A stretch of 64,000 bases of DNA from Flectonema sp. DT1601 (lineage: Eukaryota; Euglenozoa; Diplonemea; Diplonemida; Diplonemidae). The stretch is taken from positions 989,001-1,053,000 of the forward strand of contig OZ025816.1 of assembly GCA_964019425.1 (NCBI GenBank). The letters are read 5' to 3'. Positions 29,594 through 39,482 of the stretch are shown in pieces. Position numbers and translations under genes: made by a program. How positions within the stretch are numbered: position 1 is the stretch's first letter; every line of letters begins with the position of its first letter. The notes below the pieces were generated by a model, which did no database searches, was not told the DNA's origin, and was given only the letters and a program-made list of their open reading frames with translations.

Positions 29594-29946
29594 TTCGTAA
29601 CATTTCAGGTCGCAGCATATCTCGAGTGCGGTTAAATTGTAGTCGGCAATGCAGCCTTACAGAGTGCTGATGTTATCTGCCGTTTGGATTCGATTAACTT
29701 CATCCGCCTGACTTTAATTATTTTACTTTCATTTTTCAGATACAATTTTTTACGTCTGAGGAATATACAGCAGCTGTGGTAATTCTTCATTGGTTCTTTG
29801 GTTTGTTAAGTTTGTGATGAATAATCATTTCCCCAATCAACAGGTGGTTCTGGACGTTCATATCTTCTGTTCGACAAAAGGGGAGAAGAGTTGTAAACAC
29901 TTGCAACACACAATAAACATGACATGAAATGGAGTGAAGCTACATT
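29594..29946 (+). promoter_or_regulatory. intergenic region with acceptor
   Basis: No gene is seen. A pyrimidine/AG acceptor (TTTCCCCAATCAACAG) ends near 29843, about 100 bases before the ATG at 29947. Confidence 0.4.
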
Positions 29947-31476
29947 ATGAAGAACGCCGTGTTATTGACGAGCATCTTGTGGGGACTCAGTAGAGCAACA
30001 AGTGCTCCACTTGAACTTTCGGGGAATGTAACTAACTTGCTAACTCCAGCGCCGCGGGACGATATTCCTCTAGCTGGCCGTATTATCGCCTTGTGTATTG
30101 GGATTGTCGTTTGCGCGTTGGGAATTATTGCTATCGCATGGCAGTATCGAAAGAAGCCTCGCATCAGCAGAGATGCAGAATTTCGCGCTTCTATCATGCA
30201 GTACATAACCGAAAAAGACATTTTGATGATGAACAACCCTCAGACAAGAGATGAACCTGTTAATAAATCAGCTCTCAAGGAAAGTTCTTTACAACAAAAA
30301 GACGCTGAAGAAGAAAGATCTTTCGAAGAGGAAGCGCCCCCACAGTACGTCGGCAAACGCCGCAATAGCAAACCACGTGTATTGTACGACGACGGTGAAG
30401 AGTTAAGGTCTCCCGCGTTATCAACACCAAGCGATGGGAATCAGAGGCAACGTTTGCTGTCTATTTCTGACACGAGAAGTTCTCCTAACAATCCATTACT
30501 TCAAAGTGGTTCTGAAAGATTTGATGTAATATCAGACGGCTATCGCCAGTCACCAGTTGCTCAAAGTACTTCCCCTCACTTTCCTGGTCAGGATCTGCAC
30601 CTCGCTAATGAAAGGTTTCAGAAACACGAACCCCCTGAATTCCAACCAAACGGAATCCGTAATAACAAACACGGGAAAAAAGATAAAAAGGAAAAAAGAG
30701 AGAAAAGAAAAGACAAGCGCAGATCTCTCTCTCAGAATTCTATCGAGGAGTTCAAAAATGAATGGTCTGCAGCACAAGTAGAGGATGGCATTGTGGAGAG
30801 AAAACTTGTTCCTCCTGCTGTCAATCGACGTTCGCTTGATTCGTTGAATTCTCCGAGTAGTAAGAAATCAGGGTGTTGGTCAACTGAATGCTCTTTTTGT
30901 GGAAAGGCGGCTACAATGATGTGCACAGACTGTGGGATTATTTGCAGTAATTGTAACACGTCCCGGCACCCGCACTCATCGCATCACGTGGTCGTCCCGC
31001 TTGAAGGTGGCAATGATGCTAGCACTAGCAATGAAAGCAGCAGAGGAAAACATTCCAAAAAATCACCTTCTTCTCATTACCTTGCTCCATCCAGAGTAGG
31101 TAACCACAGTTTTGACCAGTCTTTAGCGACATACCCCAAATCTCACCGTCGGTCTGGAGGCAGTTTATCCCCGCCACCTGTCCGCGAAAGCCGAAAGCAA
31201 CGCAAAGATGACCGTTCGATAGCTTCCTGCAATAGCTGTACTGACCTTCCTACGTATCAGTGCTCCACATGCGAATTGTTTTTCTGCAATTCCTCAAATT
31301 GTCGTTTCTCCCCCTGCGTGGTTCAGGGTTTTCCACACAATTTAGTTTCCCTCTGCAAGTCATGTCGCAGTCGGGTTGCTCCATCGGGAAATACTTGCAG
31401 TAGCTGTTCACAAAAGTTACCCGGGATGGGTCGAGGATCAAATGGAACGCGAATGTTTTCTCAAGTAACTTATTGA
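29947..31476 (+). CDS. single-pass membrane protein with B-box-like zinc-binding regions
   Basis: A 509-residue protein. MKNAVLLTSILWGLSRATSA is a plausible signal peptide, followed by a very short ectodomain and one TM helix at ~42-66 (IIALCIGIVVCALGIIAIAW) with a basic stop-transfer YRKK. The cytosolic part is disordered and charged (Lys-rich GKKDKKEKREKRKDKRR near 240). It then carries two Cys/His clusters: CSFCGKAATMMCTDCGIICSNC followed by paired His (~310-350, B-box-like) and a second at ~425-492 (CNSCTDLPTYQCSTCELFFC, later CKSCRSR and CSSCS). B-boxes usually mediate protein interaction. A type I membrane protein with cytosolic zinc fingers is an unusual plan; the function is unknown. 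Confidence 0.65.
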   Translation: MKNAVLLTSILWGLSRATSAPLELSGNVTNLLTPAPRDDIPLAGRIIALCIGIVVCALGIIAIAWQYRKKPRISRDAEFRASIMQYITEKDILMMNNPQTRDEPVNKSALKESSLQQKDAEEERSFEEEAPPQYVGKRRNSKPRVLYDDGEELRSPALSTPSDGNQRQRLLSISDTRSSPNNPLLQSGSERFDVISDGYRQSPVAQSTSPHFPGQDLHLANERFQKHEPPEFQPNGIRNNKHGKKDKKEKREKRKDKRRSLSQNSIEEFKNEWSAAQVEDGIVERKLVPPAVNRRSLDSLNSPSSKKSGCWSTECSFCGKAATMMCTDCGIICSNCNTSRHPHSSHHVVVPLEGGNDASTSNESSRGKHSKKSPSSHYLAPSRVGNHSFDQSLATYPKSHRRSGGSLSPPPVRESRKQRKDDRSIASCNSCTDLPTYQCSTCELFFCNSSNCRFSPCVVQGFPHNLVSLCKSCRSRVAPSGNTCSSCSQKLPGMGRGSNGTRMFSQVTY

Positions 31477-33067
31477 ACAACATTTCGCCTTACCAGAATA
31501 CTGCCTACAACTTGTTCTTGGTTGGGATACTTTCAAATTATATTTTCGTTGTTTCTGTTCGACCTCAGGGTTTGCTACGCTTAACAGTATTAAGGCTCCG
31601 ACTTGGAGTGCCGCTACGTTTTGCGCAATTTTGGAAACACTGCGACTTTAACAATTGGAGTTAGTATCTACAAGCGACACCTGGGTGTGGATCTTTTGGG
31701 ATTTGCTTTTTTTTGAATTATACTCACAGACACCAAGCGGTTTGCGGACTATAAAACAACAATTCAGATGCTGCAATGCAGATCTTAAATCGATTGTTAA
31801 CTCTTCGTGTGTCGTATTTGAGGAGGATAGAGATTGCTAAGAATGAATGATGTCTGAATTCAGACATGACTTTTCGACATTGCGAAGTATTATGTTCCTC
31901 AGTTGTGATCCGTTTTGTTTATGTAATTTGTATCAGAGCAGAATACGTAAGGAATGTCTACCTGCCTTCACTTACGCACTATGGCTGCTAACAGCCTCGA
32001 TATCTATTTCGCACATCTCGTCTATGTATCTTTGAGCAGTGAGTATTGCTTCATACGACTACTCAAAATTCAAACACAAAACACTAATACTTGCCTACAC
32101 AGTACACAAACAGGAGGGAAACCTTCCTAGGTCTGTACAAAGAGTAAGCAGGTGCAAGAATGGTGCGTAAAAATACCGATCTTAAATACGTTCTCGTTTG
32201 TTCCGGTTTTCACAAAACTAGTTGTTTTAATTAACTTCTTAGCTGCGTATCCTTCAGCTGGTTGCTGAATGGAACTAATTTAATTAATTTGTGAATTTGT
32301 GCGATTTCAGCGAGAATTAAACAAATTAGTTTTCTTAACACTTCTGACTGGAGCTTTATGACACCACGAATTAATTACGTTTCCTGCATGCGGTAAACAT
32401 GTCAATCCACAGACTGAGTAATCTGTTTGTTGTACATCGGATTCCAAGGCTTTACGACATATGCTCGTATTCTCAAACAATAAATTCCAAAAAAAAAAAA
32501 AAAGAACACTTCAAGCAATGCTTTATTTTGTGTGCAAAGAAAACGGCCTGTTAAAAAGACTGCAGTAATTTATTAAGTTGTTTTATTCGGATTCAACGCA
32601 TGCTGTTTTTTTATGTCTAACACGATTAATGAAGTAATGATATTATAAAGTATTAGTATTTATTTGTGTAAATATAAATTGGGTAAGTCTTGGGTACAGA
32701 AATCGTGTAGTGCGATAGTTCCTTGTCTCATCCAAGCTTAATTATTTGATGCTCAAATGTGTAATTTACTTTAATTCAAATTATTAATAAAATTAGTACG
32801 GAGTTGTTAATCAGAATTCTAATGTTGATCTGTTCCTTTGTTATGTCGTTTTCAGTTATCTTCGAGTAGAAATGGGACCTTTGCTTTGCATTTCTCCTCA
32901 TTGTACTTCTTTTCAGGCAGGAGGATCAGAAATAATTTCAATTTAGTTTTGCGGAAATTATTTAGGAAATCTGCTGACAAACAATCGACTATATTGTCAC
33001 TACAGTACCTTTTATGTCTTTTACTTATTTTCTAATTAAGATCTTGTTCACTAAAACTTTTACAAAA
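31477..33067 (+). promoter_or_regulatory. 1.6-kb intergenic region upstream of the eL30 cluster
   Basis: No convincing gene; short open frames are chance-sized. An A-run lies at 32490-32503. The acceptor TTTTCTAATTAAG ends at 33040, 27 bases before the first eL30 ATG. Confidence 0.4.
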
Positions 33068-33486
33068 ATGGTATCCAAGAAGGCCAAGCGTTCCATGGAG
33101 AACATCAACTCCCGTCTCCAGCTTGTCATTAAGAGTGGAAAGTACTCATTGGGACAGAAGAGTGCCCTTCACTCCCTCCGTATGAACAAGGCTAAGTTGG
33201 TTATCATCTCAAACAACTGTCCAGCCGTTACCAAGAGTATGCTCGAATACTACGCGATGTTGAGGTTTGTTTTATTTCTTTTTGTAAAACTTTTCTGACA
33301 GCAACTGGTAATTGTTATCGAGCGAAAAAGAAAATAACTAACTTCTTCCAACTACACAGCAAGTCTTCCGTTCTCCACTACAACGGAAACAACATCGACT
33401 TGGGTACTGCATGCGGTAAGACCTACCGTGCCCACGTCATGACCATCACCGAGCCAGGTGACTCTGACATCCTCGGAAAGATCTAA
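33068..33486 (+). CDS. RPL30: ribosomal protein eL30 (RPL30), copy 1, one intron
   Basis: Large-subunit ribosomal protein eL30. Exons are 33068-33264 and 33360-33486. The 95-nt intron starts GTTTGT, has a perfect ACTAAC branch site and ends CTACACAG; splicing joins a split AGC serine codon. The product ([20 protein letters not shown]... [29 protein letters not shown]... GTACGKTYR... [10 protein letters not shown]) matches eL30 along its whole length, 107 residues. It is the first of four copies whose coding DNA is nearly identical. Its 5' UTR (ATCTTGTTCACTAAAAC) is shared with copies 2 and 4. In yeast, L30 represses splicing of its own pre-mRNA; whether that holds here is unknown. Confidence 0.95.
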
Positions 33487-33941
33487 TGAGTTTTTGAGAA
33501 GTAGTAAAAAGTGACTAATGAAGGATGCGTGGATGATAAAAATATCTTTTGTGGTCAATGTTGTTGGAAATGTGAAACTTTGACAAATGGCCAGGTAATC
33601 AATTTACGGTCAATTTGATTAGTTAGGCCGAACAAAGCGACGAATAAATGTCGCCTTTTCTTCATCCTCCTACTGCAACTATCGAACGATGCGACGAAGG
33701 AATTGCGCCGCGATGTGTAATTTTCTTTAATTCAACTACGAAAGAACTACAACAACAGTGGTTGGCAATCAGAATTCCGATGTTTATGTTGTAGTTCATT
33801 ACGTTTTCACAATTACTTCCTTAGCTAAAGTGATATGTACAGCGAAGCATTGACGCCATCCCCGTCACCAGTTAAATGAGAGTGTTGTATTATTTACCTA
33901 CTATTAAACAGGATATTGTTCGCACTAAAACTTTTACAAAA

Positions 33942-34355
33942 ATGGTATCCAAGAAGGCCAAGCGTTCCATGGAGAACATCAACTCCCGTCTCCAGCTTGT
34001 CATTAAGAGTGGAAAGTACTCATTGGGACAGAAGAGTGCCCTTCACTCCCTCCGTATGAACAAGGCTAAGTTGGTCATCATCTCAAACAACTGCCCAGCC
34101 GTTACCAAGAGTATGCTCGAATACTACGCGATGTTGAGGTTTGTTTTATTTCTTTTGTAAAACTTTTCAGCAACTGGTAATTGTTATCGAGCGAAAAAGA
34201 AAATAACTAACTTCTTCCAACTACACAGCAAGTCTTCTGTTCTCCACTACAACGGAAACAACATCGACTTGGGTACTGCATGCGGTAAGACCTACCGTGC
34301 CCACGTCATGACCATCACCGAGCCAGGTGACTCTGACATCCTCGGAAAGATCTAA
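33942..34355 (+). CDS. RPL30: ribosomal protein eL30 (RPL30), copy 2, one intron
   Basis: Exons 33942-34138 and 34229-34355; intron 90 nt with the same GTTTGT donor, ACTAAC branch site and CTACACAG acceptor. The protein is the same as copy 1, with only a few silent DNA changes seen by eye. The intron has lost five bases around TTTTCTGACAGC relative to copy 1. An AG acceptor (CTATTAAACAG) ends at 33911 and the 5' UTR resembles that of copy 1. The 3' flank (TGAGTTTTTGAGAAGTAG) is also shared with copy 1, showing that the duplicated unit is larger than the coding part. Confidence 0.95.
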
Positions 34356-34655
34356 TGAGTTTTTGAGAAGTAGTAAAAAGTGACTAACGAAGAACACGAC
34401 AATATAAAAAAAATAACTTTTGTGGTCAATGTTGCTAGGAACGAGAAAATGCGTAGTAGACGCCTTTGTTCCCCTCCGTTGTGAATCAGTCTTACGTACA
34501 TTGCAACAAAATTCCGAAAAGAAAGTAAAATGTACCCGTGCGCTTATCACTTTGTTGCCTTCGTAGAGTTTAAGTAGTTGTTTCGGAACCATTTTAACTT
34601 TTCTTTTTCAGAAAATAAACTAACAGAGGTTTCCACTTATAATTAAAGAGCGACA

Positions 34656-34718
34656 GTACTCGTGCCATCGAGTACCATTACCCATGGTACTCGTGCCATC
34701 GAGTACCATTACCCATGG
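34656..34718 (+). repeat. 31-bp direct repeat with hairpin upstream of eL30 copy 3
   Basis: Two 31-bp copies start at 34656 and 34687. Each holds a perfect inverted repeat, GTACTCG-TGCCAT-CGAGTAC, followed by CATTACCCATGG. It lies ~110 bp before the copy 3 ATG and upstream of that copy's acceptor (ends 34798). It is absent from the other three copies. Confidence 0.8.
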
Positions 34719-34825
34719 ATCAAGGGGAACATCTGCGAAAGCAGTCAAACGGTCGTAAAAATTGAAAATGTGTTCGTAAGTTTATTCCCTTTCCGCAGCT
34801 TAATCACCCTCCCCCTTTTATCAAA

Positions 34826-35229
34826 ATGGTATCCAAGAAGGCCAAGCGTTCCATGGAGAACATCAACTCCCGTCTCCAGCTTGTCATTAAGAGTGGAAAG
34901 TACTCATTGGGACAGAAGAGTGCCCTTCACTCCCTTCGTATGAACAAGGCTAAGTTGGTCATCATCTCAAACAACTGCCCAGCCGTTACCAAGAGTATGC
35001 TCGAATACTACGCGATGTTGAGGTTTGTTTTATTTCTTTTTATAAAACCTTTAATTGTTGTCGAGCGAAAAAGAAAATAACTAACTTCTTCCAACTACAC
35101 AGCAAGTCTTCCGTTCTCCACTACAACGGAAACAACATCGACTTGGGTACTGCATGCGGTAAGACCTACCGTGCCCACGTCATGACCATCACCGAGCCAG
35201 GTGACTCTGACATCCTCGGAAAGATCTAA
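34826..35229 (+). CDS. RPL30: ribosomal protein eL30 (RPL30), copy 3, one intron
   Basis: Exons 34826-35022 and 35103-35229; intron 80 nt, the shortest of the four because a block after the donor (around CTTTTCAGCAACTGG) is missing, while donor, branch site and acceptor are intact. The protein is the same as the other copies. Its 5' region is unrelated: the acceptor CTTTCCGCAG ends at 34798 and the UTR reads CTTAATCACCC. The 3' flank also differs. Coding identity with diverged flanks suggests gene conversion. Expression may differ from the other copies. Confidence 0.95.
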
Positions 35230-35478
35230 AAAGATTAGTAAACTAGTTGTTGGTTGTGTAAAAGTCGTCTTTTCATAACCCTCAATAAAAGTGTTTGTCC
35301 CAACCCCCTTCTTGGTTTTCCGTTTTGGAATGAGACCTTTATTGTTTTGTTGTTCACTTCAATTACCTTACAGAATACGTCAAGGCCGTTCAATGAATAG
35401 GAGAAGAACAGATAATTATATTCAACCAGCCTTCATTCTGTTTAATATAAATTCGTTAAAGTGACACAACAAGAAACG

Positions 35479-36372
35479 ATGGATGCGATGGAAAAACTGG
35501 CGGAATTTGTATCGATGAATGCAGCTTTTAGTTTCTCATCGGATATGATTGCGCAAGTACTCGTCGAGGGAGGCAATGAGGGAATCGACTTTGCGAGATC
35601 AGCGCGATTCGCAGGGACTGGGGTTGTATTTTGTGGGCTGGCGCAGTTTGTAAGACTGCGGGTGATCGAAACTGCATTTGAAGGTGCGGGAGATGATTTG
35701 AGTGTTGCAGTTAGTAAGACTGTTGTGAATCAGGTTCTCTTTTCACCAGTTATACGAGTAGCCAGCATGGCCAGTATTACAGCTATGCGCACTAATGATT
35801 GGAACGAAGTAAAATCCAAGATAAGAAATGACTTCATAGAAGCACAAACCGTCTCATATCTCGTAAAACCCGCCAGCAATTTAATAGCCTTCGTTGTCTT
35901 TCCACATCACATATTTGCCCAGGCAGTTACAATAAGAAGCGTAGCCTTCGCATATAACATTTATTATTCTTATTTATCGCATCGACAATCAGAAGAAGTA
36001 GTATCAAATAAACATGTCAGTGGAATAAAGATTGAAGAAGATGATGGATTAGAATGGTCAGAAGCTTATGTTAAAGTTGCTGTTGATGATTTCGTGAGGG
36101 AGTGCAGAGAAGACGAAAGTTCTAGTAGTGCAGATCTGTCTTCTGCAGAACCGTTGGATGTCGTTTCGTTGCATTCACCAACTCAATCGGGTCCTAAACT
36201 GGAAGACTTGGCAGATTTCGAAGAGTTCGTCGCACTCAGAAAGTCCCGCCGCGCAGAATTAGAAAACAGCATCAAGCGAGCTGCTCGTCTTCGCCGTCAA
36301 CAAGAATTATTATATGCAAACAAGCAAGATCGCGCATCGTGTAGATTCTTACAGTTCATGAAATTTTGGTGA
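35479..36372 (+). CDS. Mpv17/PMP22 family membrane protein with long C-terminal tail
   Basis: A 297-residue protein whose residues ~10-170 fit the Mpv17/PMP22 family of four-helix proteins of mitochondrial inner membrane or peroxisome: DMIAQVLVEGG...DFARSARFAGTGVVFCGLAQFVRLRVIE (N-terminal signature) and the C-terminal signature VSYLVKPASNLIAFVVFPHHIF...AFAYNIYYSYLSHR. It replaces the usual W in the WxVxPxxN motif with L (YLVKPASN). The family is ~170-200 residues, so the acidic then basic tail of ~120 residues is an extension. The start is the first ATG in frame; the upstream GTG at 35461 is not needed. It lies between eL30 copies 3 and 4, so it was either captured in the tandem array or the array expanded around it. 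Confidence 0.7.
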   Translation: MDAMEKLAEFVSMNAAFSFSSDMIAQVLVEGGNEGIDFARSARFAGTGVVFCGLAQFVRLRVIETAFEGAGDDLSVAVSKTVVNQVLFSPVIRVASMASITAMRTNDWNEVKSKIRNDFIEAQTVSYLVKPASNLIAFVVFPHHIFAQAVTIRSVAFAYNIYYSYLSHRQSEEVVSNKHVSGIKIEEDDGLEWSEAYVKVAVDDFVRECREDESSSSADLSSAEPLDVVSLHSPTQSGPKLEDLADFEEFVALRKSRRAELENSIKRAARLRRQQELLYANKQDRASCRFLQFMKFW

Positions 36373-36753
36373 TTGGTTCTGTCATTGTTTGATAGTTCAT
36401 CTCCGTATCGGGATTCACTTGTACGATAATTACACTCGTCAATTGAACGATTTATTTATTTTGTTTACCATTTCATCGTTTACACTCAGTCTTCCGAAAG
36501 GAATTCAGTTTGAGAAGTTTTGTACGCCTCCTGCGGTTTTAGTCTGTTTTGTTGAGGAGAAATCCTGATGTAGTTTCTATTCAGAGTTTGTAATTATATG
36601 TTCAGATATTAGGATCCGTGAATTATCAAATGTGGCGCAGTTCTGGCTCGTGAGGCTTCTTCATGTTATTCAAGCAGTTTCAAAAAGGTGAGGGCTACGG
36701 GTATTTATTTTCTTTCTTGCAACAGGATCTTGTTCACCAACACTTTTACAAAA
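36373..36753 (+). promoter_or_regulatory. intergenic region with acceptor for eL30 copy 4
   Basis: No gene is seen. The acceptor TTCTTTCTTGCAACAG ends at 36725; the following GATCTTGTTCACCAACAC matches the 5' UTR of eL30 copies 1 and 2. Confidence 0.45.
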
Positions 36754-37172
36754 ATGGTATCCAAGAAGGCCAAGCGTTCCATGGAGAACATCAACTCCCG
36801 TCTCCAGCTTGTCATTAAGAGTGGAAAGTACTCATTGGGACAGAAGAGTGCCCTTCACTCCCTCCGTATGAACAAGGCTAAGTTGGTCATCATCTCAAAC
36901 AACTGCCCAGCCGTTACCAAGAGTATGCTCGAATACTACGCGATGTTGAGGTTTGTTTTATTTCTTTTTGTAAAACTTTTCTGACAGCAACTGGTAATTG
37001 TTATCGAACGAAAAAGAAAATAACTAACTTCTTCCAACTACACAGCAAGTCTTCCGTTCTCCACTACAACGGAAACAACATCGACTTGGGTACTGCATGC
37101 GGTAAGACCTACCGTGCCCACGTCATGACCATCACCGAGCCAGGTGACTCTGACATCCTCGGAAAGATCTAA
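36754..37172 (+). CDS. RPL30: ribosomal protein eL30 (RPL30), copy 4, one intron
   Basis: Exons 36754-36950 and 37046-37172; the 95-nt intron is nearly identical to that of copy 1 (one visible change, GAACG for GAGCG). The protein is the same as the other copies. The 5' UTR is shared with copies 1 and 2, but the 3' flank (AAAAGTGTTTACC) is not. It lies 380 bp after the Mpv17 family gene. Confidence 0.95.
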
Positions 37173-37403
37173 AAAGTGTTTACCAAGTAAGAGACAGTGC
37201 GTCTCATAACTGTATTCTGGGTTGGTGTTAGTGGATGCAGTTGATGTTTTTGGTTTTCGGGAAATGTATTCTTCAGCTAATTTTACAGGTCAACAGCACC
37301 ACACGGATACCTTGTGTATTACAACTGTTTTTTGTTTTTGTTTCAGAACATATTTATTTTCACCGCTAAAAGTTACATATTGAAAAGTGGCTCAGCACCT
37401 AAA

Positions 37404-39042
37404 ATGAGACGTAATTTTATGTTGCTGTTGGCAGAGTCACCCGAGGAGGCATATCGAATTCCAGTTGCTAAGCGAGCCTTTGTGAAGATGCTACCACTTC
37501 CGAGGTATTCGGCCTTACCGCCACCTAGGGAAAGGAAACCTGGGAAGATGATGAGTAGAAATGCGTACTTGAAACACATCCTTCAACCTCCGAAACCACG
37601 GTGGTATGCGGACCTGAACCAAACTGCTCTCTACAGTTCTGTACTCAAATATACGGAACATCAGTTGTCTGATGAAAAACTGTTCAAACTTGAAGACTAT
37701 TCAGAAATCATACCAGCAGAACAAAAACAAACACATACCCTTAAACAGAAACTAATTCGGGCAGATACGAGAGTCGTTCAGCCGAGTTTCAAGGAGTTAG
37801 AACCCGATGAGAAACATCACAATGAGCGTACGTCTGATGTAGACCAAGCTGTATTAAATATGTTACAAGAATTAAAGGAGAGTCCGCCATCACTTCTTCC
37901 GCATCCGGGATTAGCAGCTTACGGTGAAGCTCTTGCGCGGACATTTATTGTAGAGTATGCAACTGATTGTTTCCCGAGACTTCATTCAAGACACTTGGAG
38001 GACTTACTCATGAGTAAGACGAGTCTATCAGCGATTGTATCAACAGGAAGCCGTATAGGTTTATGTAGAGGTCTCGCAATGGAGAGGGAAGTCAGACTCT
38101 ATATGTCTACGGTATCATTAGCCGGAGAGAAATTAAAATACGAATCCTTAATTAAGATGCGTACTAAAAACATTTTGAATGGATCGATGACTGATAATTT
38201 AGAAACTCCTAAAACGTTGTTGAAGTACACTAATGGTAAAATAAGCAAACTTCGACTTAGCGACGAGCAATTCGACCTTCTTGAAGAACGCATGAAGCTA
38301 CTGTCCAGACACGTTTACTCATTTATCGCCTACAGTTCAATTCTCAATGGGGAGGATTTTGCCAAAGCATTTGTTATGAGATACTGCATGCCGGATGTTT
38401 TAAAACAAGAACTATCTAAAAATGAAGACATGAAGGCCTGGCTTGAAATAAATTGCAAATGGAAGTTTACTAACTCAGATTTAGTACCAAGGGAAGCAGA
38501 TAGGTTTGTAGAACAAATAGAAAATGTTGAGGCGCATTCTGGAGTTATTGCACCAGCAGTTAGAAAAATGTTAGTAACGTCTAATCCGATTAAAGAGCTT
38601 CAATTAGTTGTTTCTAATGACATGACGACAAAAGGATATCTCGACGCCCAACCTCTCGAGTACAAAGTCCTCTTCGAGAATTTCGAAGACGTCGAATCCC
38701 CCGACAGCGTTGAATTGGAACGGGGCGTCAGAACAATTAAAGTTGGAGTGTACGCTGGAGACTTACTCCTTGGAGAAGGCAGCGGTCGCACCTTTGAAGA
38801 TGCGGCTCACAACACGGCTCAAACAATACTCTATTCGTATTATATGGTATGTCTTTTTATTTATATGAAGTAAGGTTGGTAGTCTTTCTCTTTATTGCAC
38901 AACAACAACCAAACAGAATCCCCAAAAGAATTACCTCCCAACTCCAGAAGCAGCATCTCTTGAGGAAAGTCAACCAAAAAACAAAGGTCGACGAAAAAAA
39001 CGGGTAAAGAAGAATATTGAGAAAGAGGTACAGCCAAGTTGA
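37404..39042 (+). CDS. putative mitochondrial ribosomal protein mL44-like, two exons
   Basis: Exons 37404-38846 and 38917-39042; the 70-nt intron starts GTATGT and ends CCAAACAG, giving a 522-residue protein ending with a Lys/Arg-rich tail. A region around residues 165-240 (LAAYGEALARTFIVEYATDCFPRLHSRHLEDLL) resembles the degenerate RNase III-like domain of mL44. The C-terminal IKVGVYAGDLLLGEGSGRTFEDAAHNTAQTIL (~residues 450-480) is a double-stranded-RNA-binding-like fold. mL44 sits in the mitochondrial large ribosomal subunit. The N-terminus MRRNFMLLLAESPEEAYRIPVAKRAF could be a targeting peptide. The acceptor GTTTTTGTTTCAG ends at 37346. Other RNase III/dsRBD proteins remain possible. Confidence 0.5.
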
Positions 39043-39482
39043 TTTATATAAAGTTGAGGAATTGTCTCACCGCAATCAGTTGGAGTACAACATCTCATGA
39101 ATCTAATTTCTGACAATATTTCTGAGAATAGTAGTCCGTAATTAAATAGCAACAAACGATTTGAGTCATCGACTACGTTGGCCTGTGACGTTACGACCTA
39201 AAGCATCATTTGTATTTACTTGACTCTTTATATTATTAATTGCGTACCAGTAGTGGTACTACTGGGGACGCTGAAGATCAATATGAATGAGGTTGTGCTG
39301 CTTTTAATTCTTTTCTTTCAAAGCGGGAAGGGGGTAACATATTCGAATCAACCACAACTGATAACCTTTAGTCTTGTTGGGTGTAGTAAGGCGGGATCAA
39401 CTGATTTGGTGGATGAAATATACAAAAAGGAAATTAGATTTTTGTAAAACTTTGCTTTCAACAGGTTGCTAAAAGTGATGTG
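39043..39482 (+). promoter_or_regulatory. intergenic region with acceptor and start-stop uORF
   Basis: An acceptor (CTTTGCTTTCAACAG) ends at 39464. A minimal ATG-TGA at 39478-39483 overlaps the main ATG at 39483 by one base. A 75-codon open frame at 39220-39447 lies wholly before the acceptor and is probably not coding. Confidence 0.45.

Noticed and set aside
29581-29610. 30-nt intron at the end of POP5 (GTAAGC...CAG)
   Set aside because: Half the length of the shortest supported intron here, lacks the GTATGT/GTTTGT donor and any branch site; the uninterrupted frame already has a normal length.
39220-39447. 75-codon open frame with a hydrophobic start
   Set aside because: Lies before the trans-splice acceptor of the next gene, starts with a non-ATG codon, and has no recognisable domain.
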